Of a stretch of DNA of 64,000 bases, positions 1 through 9,067 are shown piece by piece (within the stretch, counting starts at the first letter, position 1; every line of letters starts with the position of its first letter). Position numbers and translations under genes: made by a program. The notes beneath the pieces were generated by a model. The model was not told where the DNA came from. It saw only the letters and a list, made by a program, of their open reading frames with translations, and did not search any database. Source of the stretch: Actinomycetes bacterium (GTDB lineage: Bacteria; Actinomycetota; Acidimicrobiia; Acidimicrobiales; RAAP-2); contig JAKBNL010000001.1 of assembly GCA_021831035.1 (NCBI GenBank), positions 217,642 through 281,641 of the forward strand, written 5' to 3'.

Positions 1-648
1 GCCGTCACCGAGCACGGCGCCGACCTCGGCCTCGCCCTCGACGGCGACGCCGACCGGTTGATCGCCGTCGACGACGAGGGCGCGGTGCGCGACGGGGACG
101 ACCTGCTCGTGCTCTTCGCCCTCGACCGGCGCGCGCACGGCGAGCTCGACGGTGGGATCGCCGTCACCTCGATGAGCAACCTCGGGCTGCACCGGGCCCT
201 CGGGGCGGCCGGGGTCGGCGTGGTCGAGACCGAGGTCGGGGACCGCAACGTGCTGCTCGCCCTCGACGAGCGGGGCTGGACGATCGGCGGCGAGCAGTCG
301 GGTCACCTGATCTTCCGCGACCTCGCCCCGACGGGCGACGGACTCCTCACCGGCCTGCTGCTCGGCGAGCTGGTGTCGCGTCGGGGACCGCTCGGCGCGC
401 TCGCGCGCGCCGCGTGGGTGCGCGTCCCCCAGGCCCTGGTGAGCCTGCCGCGCGGGTCGGTCGACGTCGCCGAGGTCGAGGAGCTCTTCGCCCGCGAGGT
501 CGGCCGCCACGGACTCGCCGAGGGGGAGAGCCGGCTCATCGTGCGCCTGTCGGGGACCGAGCCGGTCGTGCGCGTGATGGTCGAGGCGACCGACGCGGCC
601 CTCGTCGAGGAGTACGTCGCGGCGCTGGCCGCGATCGCCCAGCCCTAG
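1..648 (+). CDS. glmM: Phosphoglucosamine mutase, C-terminal part (cut by window start)
   Basis: This enzyme isomerises glucosamine-6-phosphate to glucosamine-1-phosphate for UDP-GlcNAc and peptidoglycan synthesis in the cytoplasm. The reading frame is open from base 1, so the start lies upstream; 215 residues are visible of a family length near 445. Visible landmarks are the metal-binding loop LDGDADR at the very start, the sugar-binding GGEQSGH near residue 96 and the phosphate-binding RLSGTEPVVRVM near the end. The catalytic serine loop is outside the window. The next gene, glmS, makes its substrate, which supports the call. Confidence 0.95.
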   Translation, partial: AVTEHGADLGLALDGDADRLIAVDDEGAVRDGDDLLVLFALDRRAHGELDGGIAVTSMSNLGLHRALGAAGVGVVETEVGDRNVLLALDERGWTIGGEQSGHLIFRDLAPTGDGLLTGLLLGELVSRRGPLGALARAAWVRVPQALVSLPRGSVDVAEVEELFAREVGRHGLAEGESRLIVRLSGTEPVVRVMVEATDAALVEEYVAALAAIAQP

Positions 649-677
649 CGGCCCGGGGTCCGCCCAGGGCCCCCGGG

Positions 678-683
678 TAGGCT
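678..683 (+). promoter_or_regulatory. -10 box TAGGCT of a likely leaderless glmS transcript
   Basis: TAGGCT fits the actinobacterial TANNNT -10 consensus and ends 6 nt before the glmS ATG, so transcription would begin at or next to the start codon. No good -35 box or separate Shine-Dalgarno sequence is visible. Six or more other genes in the window show the same arrangement. Confidence 0.5.
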
Positions 684-689
684 GGACCC

Positions 690-2540
690 ATGTGCGGGAT
701 CATCGGCGTGGTCGGCACGCCCGACGCGCCCGACGCCCTCGGGGCCCTGCTCGAGGGCCTGGCGCGGCTCGAGTACCGCGGCTACGACTCGGCCGGCGTG
801 GCGCTGGTGCGCCCGGGGGAGACCTGGCGGGCCCGCACCGCCTCGGGCACCGAGTCGGTGCGGGCCCTCGTGGAGGCCTGCGCGCAGGCCCCCTCGGGGT
901 TCGCCTCGGGCATCGGGCACACCCGGTGGGCCACCCACGGCGCCCCCGAGGCCGAGAACGCCCACCCCCACCTCGACTGCACGGGCCACGTCGCGATCAT
1001 CCACAACGGGATCATCGAGAACCACGCCGAGCTGCGCGCCGGCCTCGAGGAGCGGGGTCACGCCTTCTCCTCGCGCACCGACTCCGAGGTGCTCGCCCAT
1101 CTCATCGAGGAGGCCCGTCGCGCCGGGGCCGACCTCGTCGAGGCGATGCGCCGGAGCCTGACGAGCGTGCGCGGCGCCTTCGCCGTGGCCGCCGTCGACG
1201 CGACCGAGCCCGACGTGATCGTCGCCGCCCGCCGGGTCTCGCCGCTCATCGTGGGAACGGCCCCCGGTCGCACCTACCTCGCGAGCGACGTCCCGGCGAT
1301 CCTGGACCGGGCGAGCGCCTTCTACGCCGTCGACGACGACCAGGTCGTGCGGCTCGCTCCGGCCGGCTTCAGCGCCGTCGACCTCGAGGGCGCGCCGGTG
1401 CGGCTGCGCCAGCTGGCCATCGACTGGGACCTCGAGACGGCCGAGAAGGGCGGCTTCGAGGACTTCATGACCAAGGAGATCGAAGAGCAGCCCACCGCCC
1501 TCGCCAACACCCTCTTGGACCGGCGCCGCGGGGACGGGACGATCACCTTCGACGAGCTGCGCGTCACCGACGCCGAGTTGCTCGAGGTACGCCGCGTCGT
1601 CATCGTGGCCACGGGCACCTCGCACCACGCGGCCCTCGTGGCGAAGTACGCGCTCGAGCGCTGGGCCCGGCTCACCACCGAGGTCGACATCGCCAGCGAG
1701 TACCGCTACCGCGACCCCGTGGTCGAGGTCGGCACCCTGGTGATCGGAGTCTCCCAGAGCGGGGAGACGATCGACACGATCCAGGCGGTGCGCGAGGCGC
1801 GCCGTCGCGGGGCGCGGGTGGTGGCCGTCACGAACGTCGTCGACTCCTCGCTGGCGCGCGAGGCCGACGCCGTGCTGTACACCCGTGCCGGGCTCGAGGT
1901 GTCGGTCGCCTCGACCAAGTCCTTCGTCGCCCAGGTGGCCGCCCTCGAGATGCTGGCCCTGCGCCTCGCCCAGCTGCGCGCGACGCTGCCCGCCGCCGAC
2001 GTCGAGGCGCACGTGCGCGGACTGGGTGCGGTGGGGGGCCTCGTGGCCACGGCCCTGGCTCGGCGCGACGCCGTCACCGACGTCGCCAAGCAGCTGGTGG
2101 GCGCGCGCGACTTCTTCTACCTGGGGCGCCACGTCGGCCTGCCCACCGCGATGGAGGGCGCCCTCAAGCTCAAGGAGCTCACCTACGTCCACGCCGAGGG
2201 GTACCCCGGCGGCGAGCTCAAGCACGGCCCGTTGGCGCTCATCGAGCCCGGCGTCGTCGTGGTCGCGGTGGCGACCGACCCCGCGATGTACGACAAGATG
2301 CTCTCCAACCTCGCCGAGGTGAAGGCCCGGGGTGCGACGCTGGTGGTGGTGGCGACCGACGACGACGAGACGATCGGGGCCGTCGCCGACTACGTCGTGC
2401 GCGTGCCGGCGACCGAGCCGCTCTTCTCCCCGATGGTCGACGTCGTGCCCCTGCAGCTCTTCGCCTACGCGATGGCCAGGGGCCTCGGGCGCAACGTGGA
2501 CCGTCCCCGCAACCTGGCCAAGACCGTCACGGTCGAGTAG
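690..2540 (+). CDS. glmS: Glutamine-fructose-6-phosphate aminotransferase (isomerizing)
   Basis: The enzyme forms glucosamine-6-phosphate from fructose-6-phosphate and glutamine, the first step to UDP-GlcNAc. The 616 residues match the family. The N-terminal MCGIIGVVG places the Cys2 nucleophile of the class II glutaminase domain (about residues 1-220). Two SIS sugar-isomerase domains follow (about 290-430 and 460-600), with SQSGETIDT in the first. The C-terminal DRPRNLAKTVTVE is the conserved end that carries the active-site lysine. It lies 41 nt after glmM and its stop overlaps the next start by one base. A TAGGCT -10 box 6 nt upstream suggests its own leaderless promoter. Confidence 0.97.
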   Translation: MCGIIGVVGTPDAPDALGALLEGLARLEYRGYDSAGVALVRPGETWRARTASGTESVRALVEACAQAPSGFASGIGHTRWATHGAPEAENAHPHLDCTGHVAIIHNGIIENHAELRAGLEERGHAFSSRTDSEVLAHLIEEARRAGADLVEAMRRSLTSVRGAFAVAAVDATEPDVIVAARRVSPLIVGTAPGRTYLASDVPAILDRASAFYAVDDDQVVRLAPAGFSAVDLEGAPVRLRQLAIDWDLETAEKGGFEDFMTKEIEEQPTALANTLLDRRRGDGTITFDELRVTDAELLEVRRVVIVATGTSHHAALVAKYALERWARLTTEVDIASEYRYRDPVVEVGTLVIGVSQSGETIDTIQAVREARRRGARVVAVTNVVDSSLAREADAVLYTRAGLEVSVASTKSFVAQVAALEMLALRLAQLRATLPAADVEAHVRGLGAVGGLVATALARRDAVTDVAKQLVGARDFFYLGRHVGLPTAMEGALKLKELTYVHAEGYPGGELKHGPLALIEPGVVVVAVATDPAMYDKMLSNLAEVKARGATLVVVATDDDETIGAVADYVVRVPATEPLFSPMVDVVPLQLFAYAMARGLGRNVDRPRNLAKTVTVE

Positions 2541-2911
2541 TGGCCGCGCGCGGGGTCGGGGTCGACGTCGTGGACGTGGCGCGCTTCGCGCTCGCGCTCC
2601 GCCGGCGTCCGCGCATCGTCGAGCGGCTCTTCACCGAGGGCGAGCAGCGCGACGGCCGGGGCCGCACGGAGCGCCTCGCGGCGCGCTTCGCCGCCAAAGA
2701 GGCCGTGATGAAGAGCCTCGGGGTCGGCCTCGGCTCGGTGCCGTGGCACTCGATCGAGGTGGTGAAGGAGCGCTCCGGCCAGCCCCGCATCGTGCTGCAC
2801 GACGCGGCCGCCGAGCTCGCCCGGCGCCGGGGCGTCGCCGAGGTGCTGGTGTCGCTGACCCACAGCGACCTCTCGGCGATCGCCCTCGCCGTCGCCGAGT
2901 CGGGGGAGTGA
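2540..2911 (+). CDS. acpS: Holo-[acyl-carrier-protein] synthase
   Basis: Transfers 4'-phosphopantetheine from CoA to apo-ACP. The protein is 123 residues, normal for AcpS. GVDVVDVARF near the N terminus holds the magnesium-binding Asp and RFAAKEAVMK holds the second metal ligand Glu. The GTG start shares its first base with the glmS stop (TAGTG); the ORF track shows only a longer, out-of-context frame. Its stop overlaps the alr ATG by one base. The nnrD gene often found beside acpS in actinobacteria is absent here. Confidence 0.9.
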   Translation: MAARGVGVDVVDVARFALALRRRPRIVERLFTEGEQRDGRGRTERLAARFAAKEAVMKSLGVGLGSVPWHSIEVVKERSGQPRIVLHDAAAELARRRGVAEVLVSLTHSDLSAIALAVAESGE

Positions 2912-4059
2912 TGCCGGCCGAGGGCGTCCACCGGCCGGCCTGGGCCGAGATCAGCCGCTCGGCGCTGCGCCACAACGTCGAGGCGCTGCGCGCGGTGCTC
3001 GGCGCGACGCTTCTCTGCGCCGTGGTGAAGGCCAACGGCTACGGCCACGGGGCGACCCTCGTCGGTCCGGCCGCCCTCGAGGCGGGGGCCGATCTGCTCG
3101 CCGTGGCGATCGTCGACGAGGGCCTCGAGCTGCGCCGGGCGGGGGTCACCGCCCCGATCCTGCTGCTCGCCGAGATCCAGCCCGCGGCCCTGGACGCCGC
3201 GATGGCGAACGACCTCACCCTGACGGTGGGCTCGCTCGAGGGCGCCGAGGCGGTCGTCGCGGTGGCGACGCGGCGCGCGGCCCGGGCCCGGGTGCACCTC
3301 AAGGTCGACACCGGCATGCACCGCATGGGGGTCGACCCCGAGGAGGTCGGGCGGGTCGTCGAGGTGCTCGCGAGCCCCTACGTCGACCTCGAGGGCGTCT
3401 ACACCCACTTCCCCGTGGCCGACGGCGAGGGCGGGGACGACCGCGACTTCACCGCCGCCCAGATCGGTCGGCTCGACGACGTGCTGGCCGGGCTCGCCGG
3501 GCGCGGGGTCGTCCCGCGCCAGGTGCACCTGGCCAACTCGGCCGGCGCCCTGGGCTACCCGGCGACGCGGCGCTCCCTCGCGCGCGTCGGCCTCGCCCTC
3601 TACGGCTACCTGCCGGCCCCGTGGCTCGGGGCGTCCCTCGACGAGCGGGGCGTCACGCTCGAGCCGGCCCTCACCCTGCGCGCCCAGGTGGTCGCCCGAC
3701 GGCGCCTGGCGGCCGGGGAGCGACCGAGCTACGGGCGGCGACGGGCGCTGCGTCGCGACTCGAACGTCGTGACCGTGCCCTTCGGCTACGCCGACGGCTA
3801 CCCGCGGCGGCTCTTCGAGGCCGGGGCCGAGGTCCTCATCGGGGGGCGGCGCTATCCGCTGGCCGGGGTCGTGACGATGGACCAGGTCCTCGTCGACGTG
3901 GGCGACGACGAGGTCGGCCTGGGCGAGGACGTGGTGCTGCTCGGGCGCCAGGGTGACGAGGCGATCACCGCCGACGAGTGGGCCGCGCGCGCCGGCACGA
4001 TCAGTTGGGAGATCCTCTGCGGGATCGGGGCGCGCGTCCCGCGGGTCCTGGTCGACTAG
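2911..4059 (+). CDS. alr: Alanine racemase
   Basis: A PLP enzyme interconverting L- and D-alanine for peptidoglycan. It has 382 residues. AVVKANGYGHG near residue 33 contains the PLP-binding lysine, an N-terminal TIM barrel follows, and the C-terminal beta domain has PSYGRRR and the conserved FGYADGYPR, with the tyrosine contributing to catalysis. The ATG start overlaps the acpS stop (TGATG). It is part of the glmS-acpS-alr wall-precursor block and translationally coupled to it. Confidence 0.95.
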   Translation: MPAEGVHRPAWAEISRSALRHNVEALRAVLGATLLCAVVKANGYGHGATLVGPAALEAGADLLAVAIVDEGLELRRAGVTAPILLLAEIQPAALDAAMANDLTLTVGSLEGAEAVVAVATRRAARARVHLKVDTGMHRMGVDPEEVGRVVEVLASPYVDLEGVYTHFPVADGEGGDDRDFTAAQIGRLDDVLAGLAGRGVVPRQVHLANSAGALGYPATRRSLARVGLALYGYLPAPWLGASLDERGVTLEPALTLRAQVVARRRLAAGERPSYGRRRALRRDSNVVTVPFGYADGYPRRLFEAGAEVLIGGRRYPLAGVVTMDQVLVDVGDDEVGLGEDVVLLGRQGDEAITADEWAARAGTISWEILCGIGARVPRVLVD

Positions 4060-4061
4060 CC

Positions 4062-4604
4062 GTGGAGGCGCCGGCCGAACTGCTCGCGTGCGAGCGCTGC
4101 GGCCTCAGCGGCTCGCGCACCCGGGTCGTCGTCGGCTCGGGGCCCGACGAGCCCGAGCTGCTCGTGATCGGCGAGGCCCCCGGGCGCACCGAGGACGAGG
4201 GCGGCCTGCCCTTCATCGGGCGCAGCGGCCAGCTGCTCTTCACCTTGATCGGCGAGGTCATGGGCCTCACCCGGGACCGGTGCTACGTGACCAACGTCGT
4301 CAAGTGCCGCCCGCCGGGCAACCGCACGCCCACCCGCGAGGAGGTCGGGGCCTGCCGGCCCTGGCTGCGCTGGCAGTTCGAGCACGTGTCGCCCCGGGCC
4401 GTCCTCACCCTGGGCCTGGTGGCCGGTCAGTCGGTGCTGGGCTTCTCGGTGGCGATGGGCGCCATGCACGGCCGCCTCGTCACGGTCGCGGGCCGACCGG
4501 GCCTCGGGACCTACCACCCGGCCGCCGCGCTGCGCCAGGGCCCTAGCCTCGTCCAGGTGATGCGGGCGGACCTGGCCACCCTACGCGAGGCGATGGACGC
4601 GTGA
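4062..4604 (+). CDS. Family 4 (Fe-S) uracil-DNA glycosylase
   Basis: Removes uracil from DNA. The 180-residue protein has the family-4 pattern: [12 protein letters not shown] (motif A with the catalytic acidic residue), the HP-containing TYHPAAAL (motif 3), and four cysteines placed for a 4Fe-4S cluster (two in LLACERCGL near the N terminus, two in the [22 protein letters not shown] segment). The GTG start is 2 nt after the alr stop; the longer ORF-track start would run back into alr. Its stop overlaps tsaE. A repair enzyme inside a wall/tRNA-modification operon probably reflects co-transcription rather than shared function. Confidence 0.9.
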   Translation: MEAPAELLACERCGLSGSRTRVVVGSGPDEPELLVIGEAPGRTEDEGGLPFIGRSGQLLFTLIGEVMGLTRDRCYVTNVVKCRPPGNRTPTREEVGACRPWLRWQFEHVSPRAVLTLGLVAGQSVLGFSVAMGAMHGRLVTVAGRPGLGTYHPAAALRQGPSLVQVMRADLATLREAMDA

Positions 4605-5074
4605 TCGCCCGGCACTGCGCGAGCGCCGCGCAGACCCGGGCGGCCGGCGAGGCGTTCGCCGCCCTCCTGCGCCCGGGCGACGTCGTCCTGCTCTCGGGCC
4701 GGCTGGGGGCCGGCAAGACCACCTTCGCCCAGGGCGTCGCCCGGGGGCTCGGGGTGAGTGAGCGGGTCACCAGCCCCACCTTCACCCTGGTGCGGCCCCA
4801 CGCGTGCGCGAACGCCCACGGGATCGCGACGCTGTACCACGCCGACGTGTACCGCGCCGGCTCGCTCGCCGAGGTGATCGACCTCGACCTCACCGAACTG
4901 ATCGAAGAGAGCGCCGTCGCCCTCGTCGAGTGGGGCGAGACGGCGGCCCCCGTCTTCGGCGAGGTCCTCACGGTCACCCTGCGCGACGACGACGCCGGCG
5001 GTCGGGACCTGCTCGTGGGGGGCGCGCTCGTGGCCACGCGCGAGCCCGCGCTCGCGGCCTGGGCGGCGGCGTGA
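4601..5074 (+). CDS. tsaE: tRNA threonylcarbamoyladenosine biosynthesis ATPase TsaE
   Basis: ATPase partner of TsaB-TsaD in making t6A37 in ANN-decoding tRNAs. It is 157 residues long, with a Walker A motif GRLGAGKTT near residue 33 and the conserved SPTFTLV and LVEWGE segments. The GTG start overlaps the preceding stop by 4 nt (GTGA), and its own stop overlaps tsaB the same way. The C-terminal tail after residue 130 is less conserved. Confidence 0.93.
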   Translation: MIARHCASAAQTRAAGEAFAALLRPGDVVLLSGRLGAGKTTFAQGVARGLGVSERVTSPTFTLVRPHACANAHGIATLYHADVYRAGSLAEVIDLDLTELIEESAVALVEWGETAAPVFGEVLTVTLRDDDAGGRDLLVGGALVATREPALAAWAAA

Positions 5075-5730
5075 TCGCCCTGGCGATCGAGACGGCGACC
5101 CCCGCGTGCGCCGTGGCCCTGGAGGTCGACGGCGAGGTCACCGAGGCGGTCCTCGACCGCGAGCGCCGCCACACCGAGGTCCTCGCCCCCGGCGTGGGCC
5201 GCCTCCTCGCGGCGGCGGGACTGGCGCCCGGGGAGCTCGAGCGGGTCGTCGTCGACCGCGGTCCCGGCCTCTACACCGGGCTGAGGGTCGGGATCGCGAC
5301 CGCGCTCGGCCTGGCGCTCGCGACCGGGGCGGCCCTCGTCGAGGTGACCTCGCTCGAGGTGCTGGCCGCGGCCGCGGCGCGCGCCGGCGCGCGCGGGGAG
5401 CTGGTGGCCCTCGTCGACGCCCGCCGCGGCGAGGTCTTCGCCCAGCGCTTCTCCCTCGAGCCCCTGGCGGCGCTCGACGCGCCGCGGGTGCTGCGCCCCG
5501 AGGCGCTCGTCTCGGAGCTCGGGGCGCGCCCGGCCGGCCTCGGCGGTGACGGCGCCGCGCGCTACCGCGCGGTGTTCGCCGGCGCCGAGGTGCTCGACCT
5601 CGCGGTCCCGCCGCCGTCGGTGGCGCTGGCGCTGGCGCGCCGACGCGAACCGGTCGAGGCGGTCGTGCCCTTGTACCTGCGCGAGGCCGACGCCGTGGCG
5701 AACTTCACGACCCGGACCCGCGCGAGGTGA
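5071..5730 (+). CDS. tsaB: tRNA threonylcarbamoyladenosine biosynthesis protein TsaB
   Basis: A catalytically inactive TsaD paralogue that scaffolds the t6A complex. The 219-residue protein begins (V)[16 protein letters not shown], the ASKHA phosphate loop. [17 protein letters not shown] corresponds to the family GPGSFTGLR signature. The GTG start overlaps the tsaE stop by 4 nt and the frame ends 4 nt into rimI. The ORF-track start at 4804 is in the tsaE region and is not used. Confidence 0.93.
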   Translation: MIALAIETATPACAVALEVDGEVTEAVLDRERRHTEVLAPGVGRLLAAAGLAPGELERVVVDRGPGLYTGLRVGIATALGLALATGAALVEVTSLEVLAAAAARAGARGELVALVDARRGEVFAQRFSLEPLAALDAPRVLRPEALVSELGARPAGLGGDGAARYRAVFAGAEVLDLAVPPPSVALALARRREPVEAVVPLYLREADAVANFTTRTRAR

Positions 5731-6197
5731 GCGACTGGACCATCCGCGCGGCCGAACGGCGCGACGTGCCGGCCCTCGTGCGCATCGAGGACGAGGCCTT
5801 CCCCGAGCCCTGGTCGCGGGCGATGCTGCTCGACGAGATCGCCCGGCTCGAGAGCCGCCGCTACAGCGTGGCCGTCGAGGCCGGGCGGATCGTCGGCTAC
5901 CTCGGGCTGATGTTCGTGGCCGACGAGGTGCACGTCAACACGATCGCGACCGCCCCGGGCGAGGAGGGCCGGGGCATCGCCACGAGCCTGCTGGAGGAGG
6001 CCCTGGCGGCCGCGCGCGAACGCGGCGCGCGACGCGCCACGCTCGAGGTCGCCGTCTCCAACCTCCGCGCCCAGGCCCTCTACCGGCGCTTCGGCTTCGC
6101 GCCGGTCGGGGTGCGCAAGCGCTACTACGAGCGCACCGGCGAGGACGCCCTGGTGCTCTGGGCCGACCTGGCGGGCCCCGGGCCGGACCTACGCTGA
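5727..6197 (+). CDS. rimI: Ribosomal-protein-alanine N-acetyltransferase (GNAT)
   Basis: A GNAT acetyltransferase of 156 residues. The acetyl-CoA loop reads EEGRGIAT near residue 75 and the C-terminal [18 protein letters not shown] is typical of RimI. The position between tsaB and tsaD is the standard actinobacterial arrangement and is the main reason to prefer RimI over another GNAT. The GTG start overlaps the tsaB stop (GTGA). Confidence 0.88.
   Translation: MSDWTIRAAERRDVPALVRIEDEAFPEPWSRAMLLDEIARLESRRYSVAVEAGRIVGYLGLMFVADEVHVNTIATAPGEEGRGIATSLLEEALAAARERGARRATLEVAVSNLRAQALYRRFGFAPVGVRKRYYERTGEDALVLWADLAGPGPDLR
6190..6195 (+). promoter_or_regulatory. Possible internal -10 box TACGCT before tsaD
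   Basis: TACGCT lies at the end of rimI and ends 6 nt before the tsaD GTG, the same geometry as other leaderless-type starts in the window. Being inside coding sequence it could be chance. Confidence 0.3.
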
Positions 6198-6201
6198 GCC
6201 C

Positions 6202-7209
6202 GTGGAGAGCGTGCTCGGGATCGAGACGAGCTGTGACGAGACGGCCGCGGCGGTCGTGCGCCGCGACCTCGTGACCCTGAGCTCGGTCGTCGAGTCCTCG
6301 ATCGACCAGCACCGCGACTTCGGCGGGGTGGTGCCCGAACTCGCCGGGCGGGCCCACGTGGCCACGATCCGCCCGGTCGTCGAGCGGGCCCTGCGCGAGG
6401 CCGGCCTCGACCCCCGGCGCCCGGGGATCGCCGGGATCGCCGTCACCGCCGGGCCGGGTCTCGTGGGCTCGTTGCTCGTGGGGCTCTCCTTCGCCAAGGC
6501 CCTGGCGCTCGCCTGGGACCTCCCCTACGTCGGGGTGAACCACCTCGAGGGCCACCTCTTCGCGCCCCGGCTCGAGGCGCCCGGGCTCGAGTGGCCCCTC
6601 ATGACCCTGCTGGTCTCGGGCGGCCACTCGATGATCGTCTACCAGCGCGGGCCCGGCGAGCACGAGGTCCTGGGCGAGACGGTCGACGACGCGGCCGGCG
6701 AGGCCTACGACAAGGTCGCGCGCTGGCTCGGCCTGGGCTACCCCGGGGGGCCGGTCCTCGACCGGCTGGCCCGCGAGGGCTCGCCCGCGCGCCTCCCCCT
6801 GCCGCGCGGGATGCTCGGCGAGGGTCTCGACCTCTCCTTCTCGGGGCTGAAGACGGCCGTGGTGCGCGCGACCGAGGGGCGTGACGACCTGGCCCTCGCC
6901 GACGTCGCCGCGGCCTTCCAGGCGACGCTGGCCGAGCAGCTCCTGCGCAAGCTGCGCGCGGCGCTCGCGCGCCACGACGCGCGCTCGGTGGCCCTCGCCG
7001 GTGGGGTGGCCGCGAACTCGGCGCTGCGCGAGGGGGTGGCGGCGCTCGCCGCCGAGCTCGGGGTCGCGGCCCACCTGCCGGCCCTCGCGATGTGCACCGA
7101 CAACGCGGCGATGATCGCCGCCGCCGGCCTCTACCGGCTCGCCCACGACGGGGCGAGCCCGCTCGACCTCTCGGCCCGGCCGAACTGGGACCTGCGCGAG
7201 GTCGCGTGA
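6202..7209 (+). CDS. tsaD: tRNA N6-adenosine threonylcarbamoyltransferase
   Basis: Transfers the threonylcarbamoyl group to A37 of tRNA. The 335-residue ASKHA protein has the metal-binding HLEGH motif (NHLEGHLFAP near residue 114), the nucleotide-binding LVSGGHS, and the C-terminal CTDNAAMIA with the third metal ligand Asp. The GTG start is 4 nt after the rimI stop. With tsaE and tsaB it completes the complex except for TsaC, which is not in this window. Confidence 0.96.
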   Translation: MESVLGIETSCDETAAAVVRRDLVTLSSVVESSIDQHRDFGGVVPELAGRAHVATIRPVVERALREAGLDPRRPGIAGIAVTAGPGLVGSLLVGLSFAKALALAWDLPYVGVNHLEGHLFAPRLEAPGLEWPLMTLLVSGGHSMIVYQRGPGEHEVLGETVDDAAGEAYDKVARWLGLGYPGGPVLDRLAREGSPARLPLPRGMLGEGLDLSFSGLKTAVVRATEGRDDLALADVAAAFQATLAEQLLRKLRAALARHDARSVALAGGVAANSALREGVAALAAELGVAAHLPALAMCTDNAAMIAAAGLYRLAHDGASPLDLSARPNWDLREVA

Positions 7210-7829
7210 GCGGCCCGGGCGAGCGCTGGGTGCCCCTCGAGGTCGCCGACTGCGACCCCGACCCACTCGTCCAGTTCGCCCGCTGGTACGAGGAGGCGAG
7301 GGGTCTGCTCCCCGAGCCCGACGCGGTCTGCCTGGCGACGGCCTCGGCGCGGGGGGTGCCGAGCGCGCGCATGGTGCTGTTGCGTCACCGCGGCCCCGAC
7401 GCCGTCGGGTGGTACACGAACTACGGGTCGCGCAAGGGCGCCGACCTCGCCGAGAACCCGGTGGCCGCCGTCACCTGGTACGCCGAGCCGCTCGGCCGCT
7501 CGGTGCGCCTCGAGGGTCCAGTCACGGTGATGGCCCCCGCGCTCTCCGACGCCTACTTCGCCGGCCGCCCCCGGGGCAGCCAGATCGGCGCCCACGCGTC
7601 GGCCCAGTCGACCCCGCTCGACAGCCGCGCCGAGCTCGAGGCCCGCGTCGCCGCCGTCGAGGCCCGCTTCGCCGGGCGCGCGGTGCCCCGGCCCGAGCAC
7701 TGGGGCGGCTACCTGCTGTGCCCGACGCGCGTCGAGTTCTGGCAGCACCGCGAGAGCCGCCTGCACGACCGGGTCGTCTACAGCCCCGACGCCTCGGGCG
7801 GCTGGGAGCGCACCCGGTACTCGCCCTGA
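7206..7829 (+). CDS. pdxH: Pyridoxamine 5'-phosphate oxidase
   Basis: FMN enzyme oxidising pyridoxamine/pyridoxine 5'-phosphate to PLP, the cofactor used by Alr in the same operon. It has 207 residues. The family blocks are YTNYGSRKGADL, GRPRGSQIGAHAS and the C-terminal WGGYLLCPTRVEFWQ followed by RLHDR; the last residues are RYSP where most members have RLAP. The GTG start overlaps the tsaD stop by 4 nt. The last 52 nt overlap the 3' end of the convergent MFS gene. Confidence 0.9.
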   Translation: MSGPGERWVPLEVADCDPDPLVQFARWYEEARGLLPEPDAVCLATASARGVPSARMVLLRHRGPDAVGWYTNYGSRKGADLAENPVAAVTWYAEPLGRSVRLEGPVTVMAPALSDAYFAGRPRGSQIGAHASAQSTPLDSRAELEARVAAVEARFAGRAVPRPEHWGGYLLCPTRVEFWQHRESRLHDRVVYSPDASGGWERTRYSP

Positions 7830-9019
7830 GCGTGCCCGTAGCGACGCTCGAGGGGGATGACCGCGGCGACCGTCACCGTGGCGACGGCCCCGGCCAGCAC
7901 GAAGATCGCCCGCGGAGAGAGCACCGAGAGCAGCGCCCCACCGAGCACCATCGAGCCCATCTGGCCCGTCGTGAAGACGCCCGTCGCCGCGGCGAAGACC
8001 CGTCCGCGCACCTCGGGTGGGGCCTCGAGCGAGAAGAGCACCGAGAACAGCACGTTCACTAGGCCGACGAGGACCCCCGTCGCGAGCAGGACGACCCAGA
8101 GCATCACGATGTCGACCGAGAGCCCGGCGAGCAGCAGCATCACCCCGAGCGCGGCGATGATCGCGAGCGATCCGCGCAGGAGACGCGCGGGCTCGTGGGG
8201 GGCTCGCCCGCCCGCCAGCGCCCCGGCGATCGAGCCGACCCCGAAGGCGGCGCCCGCCACACCGTAGCCCAGCGCGCTGGCGTGCAGCGTCACGGTCGTG
8301 AAGAAGACCTCGCTCACGTTGATCGCCCCGAGCGAGAGCATGAGGACGCCCACCGTGACGACGACGGGTCGCAGGGTGGGGCTCGTCACGATGAAGCGCG
8401 CCCCGGCGAGCATCGCCCCGCGCTCGCGCGCGGCGTCGGCGTGGGTGGGGGCCCGCTCGCCGCGCAGCAGCGCGGTGAGGGCGGCCGCGACGGCGAAGCT
8501 CGCGGCGTCGAGGTAGAGCGGCCCGCTCTGACCGATGGTGCCCACGAGCAGCCCGCCGAGGGCCGGGCCGGCGGCCAGGGCGAGCGAGCCCCCGGCCTGC
8601 AGCCCCGACTGGGCCGGCGCCACGTTCTCCAGGCCCACCAGCGAGGGCAGGAGGGCCGAGTAGCCGGGTCGGCTGAAGGCGACGGCCGACGACAGGAGGG
8701 CCATCAACAGGACGGTCACGACGTCGCTGTGCCAGTAGCCGAGCCCGGCCGCGACGAGCGCCTCGACGACCCCGAGCGCGACCAGCAGCGGCCGGGCCCG
8801 GACCCGGTCGACGACGAGCCCGGCCGGGCCGGCGAGCGCGACGAAGGGCAGCGCCCCGGCGATCGAGAGGGCCGCAACGAGCCAGCCGTGGCTCGCGACC
8901 CCGCCGCGGGCCACCCGCAGCAGCAGGGTGATGAGGGCCACCTCGTCCCCGAGGGCCGAGACCGTGGCCAGCACCACGAGAAGTCGCAGGTCACGCCGGG
9001 CGCCGGGCGCTAGGGCCAT
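7778..9019 (-). CDS. MFS transporter (drug-efflux type)
   Basis: A 413-residue integral membrane protein with about 12 predicted hydrophobic segments in two bundles. It resembles the MFS_3/enterobactin-exporter-like group (early SALGDEVALITLLLRVA, a LVVDRVRARPLL loop between helices 2 and 3, RGRVFAAATGVFTTGQMGS in the second half). The substrate cannot be read from the sequence. It is monocistronic, converges on pdxH with a 52-nt overlap, and diverges from groES, so its promoter region abuts the groESL control region. Confidence 0.85.
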   Translation of the reverse strand: MALAPGARRDLRLLVVLATVSALGDEVALITLLLRVARGGVASHGWLVAALSIAGALPFVALAGPAGLVVDRVRARPLLVALGVVEALVAAGLGYWHSDVVTVLLMALLSSAVAFSRPGYSALLPSLVGLENVAPAQSGLQAGGSLALAAGPALGGLLVGTIGQSGPLYLDAASFAVAAALTALLRGERAPTHADAARERGAMLAGARFIVTSPTLRPVVVTVGVLMLSLGAINVSEVFFTTVTLHASALGYGVAGAAFGVGSIAGALAGGRAPHEPARLLRGSLAIIAALGVMLLLAGLSVDIVMLWVVLLATGVLVGLVNVLFSVLFSLEAPPEVRGRVFAAATGVFTTGQMGSMVLGGALLSVLSPRAIFVLAGAVATVTVAAVIPLERRYGHAQGEYRVRSQPPEASGL

Positions 9020-9037
9020 GCGCCAGGGTACCCGGCG

Positions 9038-9067
9038 TTGGCACTCGGGGGAGGTGGCTGCTAAGTT
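9038..9067 (+). promoter_or_regulatory. groESL promoter (-35 TTGGCA, -10 TAAGTT)
   Basis: TTGGCA at 9038-9043 and TAAGTT at 9062-9067 are 18 nt apart and lie directly before the CIRCE element, the normal layout of an HrcA-repressed promoter. The -35 box is part of TTGGCACTC, which itself looks like a CIRCE half-site. Confidence 0.55.
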
